Source: an uncultured Lachnospiraceae bacterium
GTDB lineage: Bacteria; Bacillota; Clostridia; Lachnospirales; Lachnospiraceae
Direction of reading: 5' to 3'
Length of the DNA stretch: 7,079 bases
NCBI GenBank assembly: GCA_946406305.1
Contig: CAMJKC010000089.1
Coordinates: forward strand, 1 to 7,079
Shown here: piece after piece, positions 5,524-7,079 of the stretch
Layout: each line of letters begins with the position of its first letter
How positions within the stretch are numbered: the first letter of the stretch is position 1
The notes under the pieces: generated by a model
The model's database searches: none
The model's input: only the letters and a program-made list of their open reading frames with translations
What the model was told of the DNA's origin: nothing
Translations under genes and position numbers: made by a program

Positions 5524-7079
5524 ATGGCATATGATGGTTTAATAATAAAAGCAACAGTTGATATCTTGAAAAAGAATTTTTTATATGAACATATAAAAAA
5601 AATAAATCAAGATGACAATAAGAATATTGAGTTGTGTATAAAAAAAGATAATTTAGAGCATTTTATTTGTATTTCAATAAATCCTGATTTTCCGAATATT
5701 ACATATAGAAAAGAAAAAAAATCAAGTTTAGAGAATAAAAAATCTTTTTGTATGTTGTTGAGAAAGTATTTAAGCGGCGGAACTATAATTAATATAAAGC
5801 AAATTAGTGGTGTTTCAAAAGGCATAAGTGGTAAATTAAATGCTGTTGAGTCACTTGAGAGGATAGTTGAATTTGAAGTAAGAAATATAAATGACAAAGG
5901 AAATGTTGCTATATATCACTTGATATGCGAATTGATGGGAAGGTATAGCAATATTTTACTTTGTGATGAAGAATATGTCATAATTGATGTATTGAATAAG
6001 GTGTGCCAAAGTGAAACTACTATTAGGGTATTAGAGCCAAAAAAAACATATAATACAGATAGTTTAATAAAGAAAAATGAAATATATAATATAGCATTTG
6101 AAGATTTCTATAGCATAGTAAAAAATTTTAATTTAGAAATTTTAGATGAAATATTTATAAAAAAAATGGTAAATAGTTTTTATGGGATGTCTAAAATTTT
6201 TTTGATGCATATTTTGTTTTTATGTGAGAGTGACATTGAGAAAGATGGGAATAAATATTTAGAATGTAATGAAAAGAATTTAAAGGTATTTTTTGAGATG
6301 CTGCTTGATAATATAAAAACTATAAATGATGGTAATGTTACACCATATATTTTCTATGAAAACGACAAACCTTATGATTTTCATATAATGCCACTTTCAA
6401 TATATAGTATAAAAGAGAAATGTAATACTATTACGGAAATGCTTATAAAGTTTTATGAAGAAAAAAATAATATTAGTTTTCAAAATAATTTAAAAAATAA
6501 TCTATTGAAAAGTATAGATAATATAATAAAAAAAATAAATAAAAAAATAGAATTAAATGAAAATGATATTGAGTTTTCAAAAGATTATGATAAATATAAA
6601 ATATACGGTGAACTTATAAATACTTATGGGTATGATGAAACAAAAATTGAAGATAATATTTTAAAGTGTATAAATTTTTATAATGGGGAAGAAGTAAGAA
6701 TTGAATTGGATTTAAACTTGACAATTTCAAAGAATGCTGAAAAGTATTTTAATAAGTATAATAAATTTAAGAATAAAGTAGAAATAGCAAATGAACTTCT
6801 TAAGAAAAATGAAAAGCTTTTAACACATGCTATAAATATAAAAGAAAATTTATCATATACAAATAAAGTAGAAGATTTGAATTTTATAAAAGAAGAGATT
6901 GATAAATATTTTATAAACACCAATGATGATAAGAATAAAAGACAAATAAAATATAATAAGAAGGCAAAAATAAAAATTCATCACTACAAATCTTCATCAG
7001 GGATAGATATTTATGTAGGAATGAATAATTTGCAAAATGAGTATTTAACTTTTGAATTTGCCAAAGAAAATGATACTTG
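5524..7079 (+). CDS. rqcH: RqcH (NFACT family) alanine-tailing factor, 3' end cut by window
   Basis: Bacterial Rqc2/NEMF homologue (older name: fibronectin-binding protein A). With RqcP it binds obstructed 50S subunits and brings Ala-tRNA to add C-terminal alanine tails, marking the chain for proteolysis. The frame stays open for 518 codons plus two bases; about 50-80 residues should be missing. NFACT-N begins MAYDG with conserved Asp4, then FCMLLRK (75-81) and ELMGRYSNILL (136-146). A middle helical and coiled-coil region (about 315-460) includes YGELI (361-365) and NAEKYFNKY (404-412). NFACT-R begins with YKSSSGIDIYVG (488-499) and MNNLQNEYLT (500-509). Two oddities: about 15 extra residues between Gln93 and Leu111, and Glu112-Arg113 where homologues have Asp-Arg. 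The ribosome binding site is weak (GGATAG, 5515-5520). It is probably expressed with clpB. Confidence 0.93.
   Translation, partial: MAYDGLIIKATVDILKKNFLYEHIKKINQDDNKNIELCIKKDNLEHFICISINPDFPNITYRKEKKSSLENKKSFCMLLRKYLSGGTIINIKQISGVSKGISGKLNAVESLERIVEFEVRNINDKGNVAIYHLICELMGRYSNILLCDEEYVIIDVLNKVCQSETTIRVLEPKKTYNTDSLIKKNEIYNIAFEDFYSIVKNFNLEILDEIFIKKMVNSFYGMSKIFLMHILFLCESDIEKDGNKYLECNEKNLKVFFEMLLDNIKTINDGNVTPYIFYENDKPYDFHIMPLSIYSIKEKCNTITEMLIKFYEEKNNISFQNNLKNNLLKSIDNIIKKINKKIELNENDIEFSKDYDKYKIYGELINTYGYDETKIEDNILKCINFYNGEEVRIELDLNLTISKNAEKYFNKYNKFKNKVEIANELLKKNEKLLTHAINIKENLSYTNKVEDLNFIKEEIDKYFINTNDDKNKRQIKYNKKAKIKIHHYKSSSGIDIYVGMNNLQNEYLTFEFAKENDT

Noticed and set aside
5504..5542. 12-codon mini-ORF starting in the clpB stop (TAATG) and overlapping the rqcH start
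   Set aside because: Very short, no SD, no recognisable peptide. It could only matter as a coupling device, for which there is no support.

Overview
The DNA is strongly AT-rich (by eye about 30% GC, with A/T-ending codons) and has AGGAGG-type ribosome binding sites, U-run terminators and an HrcA operator (CIRCE). It also carries the Firmicutes-type cluster hup–rqcP–divIC and an RqcH/NFACT protein. Together these point to a low-GC Bacillota, most likely a clostridial lineage. The species cannot be fixed from this window. The sporulation genes yabP and yabQ, which normally lie between rqcP and divIC in spore-formers, are absent, so a non-sporulating organism is a reasonable inference.

Layout: positions 1-110 hold the edge of a GC-richer tandem repeat, with a 45-bp exact repeat at a 65-bp period. 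Next comes a tRNA-Thr(CGU) gene on the minus strand, with a perfect-consensus promoter at 205-233. All protein genes are on the plus strand: deoC (264-926), a Ca2+/cation antiporter 2 nt behind it (929-1873), the hup–rqcP–divIC operon (1969-2748) ending in a strong terminator (2774-2810), then clpB (2925-5504) and rqcH (from 5524, cut by the window end). clpB is transcribed from a sigma-A promoter embedded in a CIRCE element. rqcH starts 19 nt after clpB with no terminator between them, so it probably shares the HrcA-controlled heat-shock transcript.

The common theme of the right two-thirds is protein and ribosome quality control. RqcP and RqcH are the two elongation factors of bacterial ribosome-associated quality control, adding alanine tails to stalled nascent chains on 50S subunits. 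ClpB, with DnaK, rescues aggregated proteins. RqcP is linked to the HU gene (TAATG junction) and to the division protein DivIC; RqcH is linked to ClpB. No wholly new system is evident. The points most worth following are the apparent heat-shock coupling of RqcH with ClpB, a 15-residue insertion and an Asp-to-Glu change at the tRNA-binding motif of RqcH, and a possible internal start for a short ClpB.
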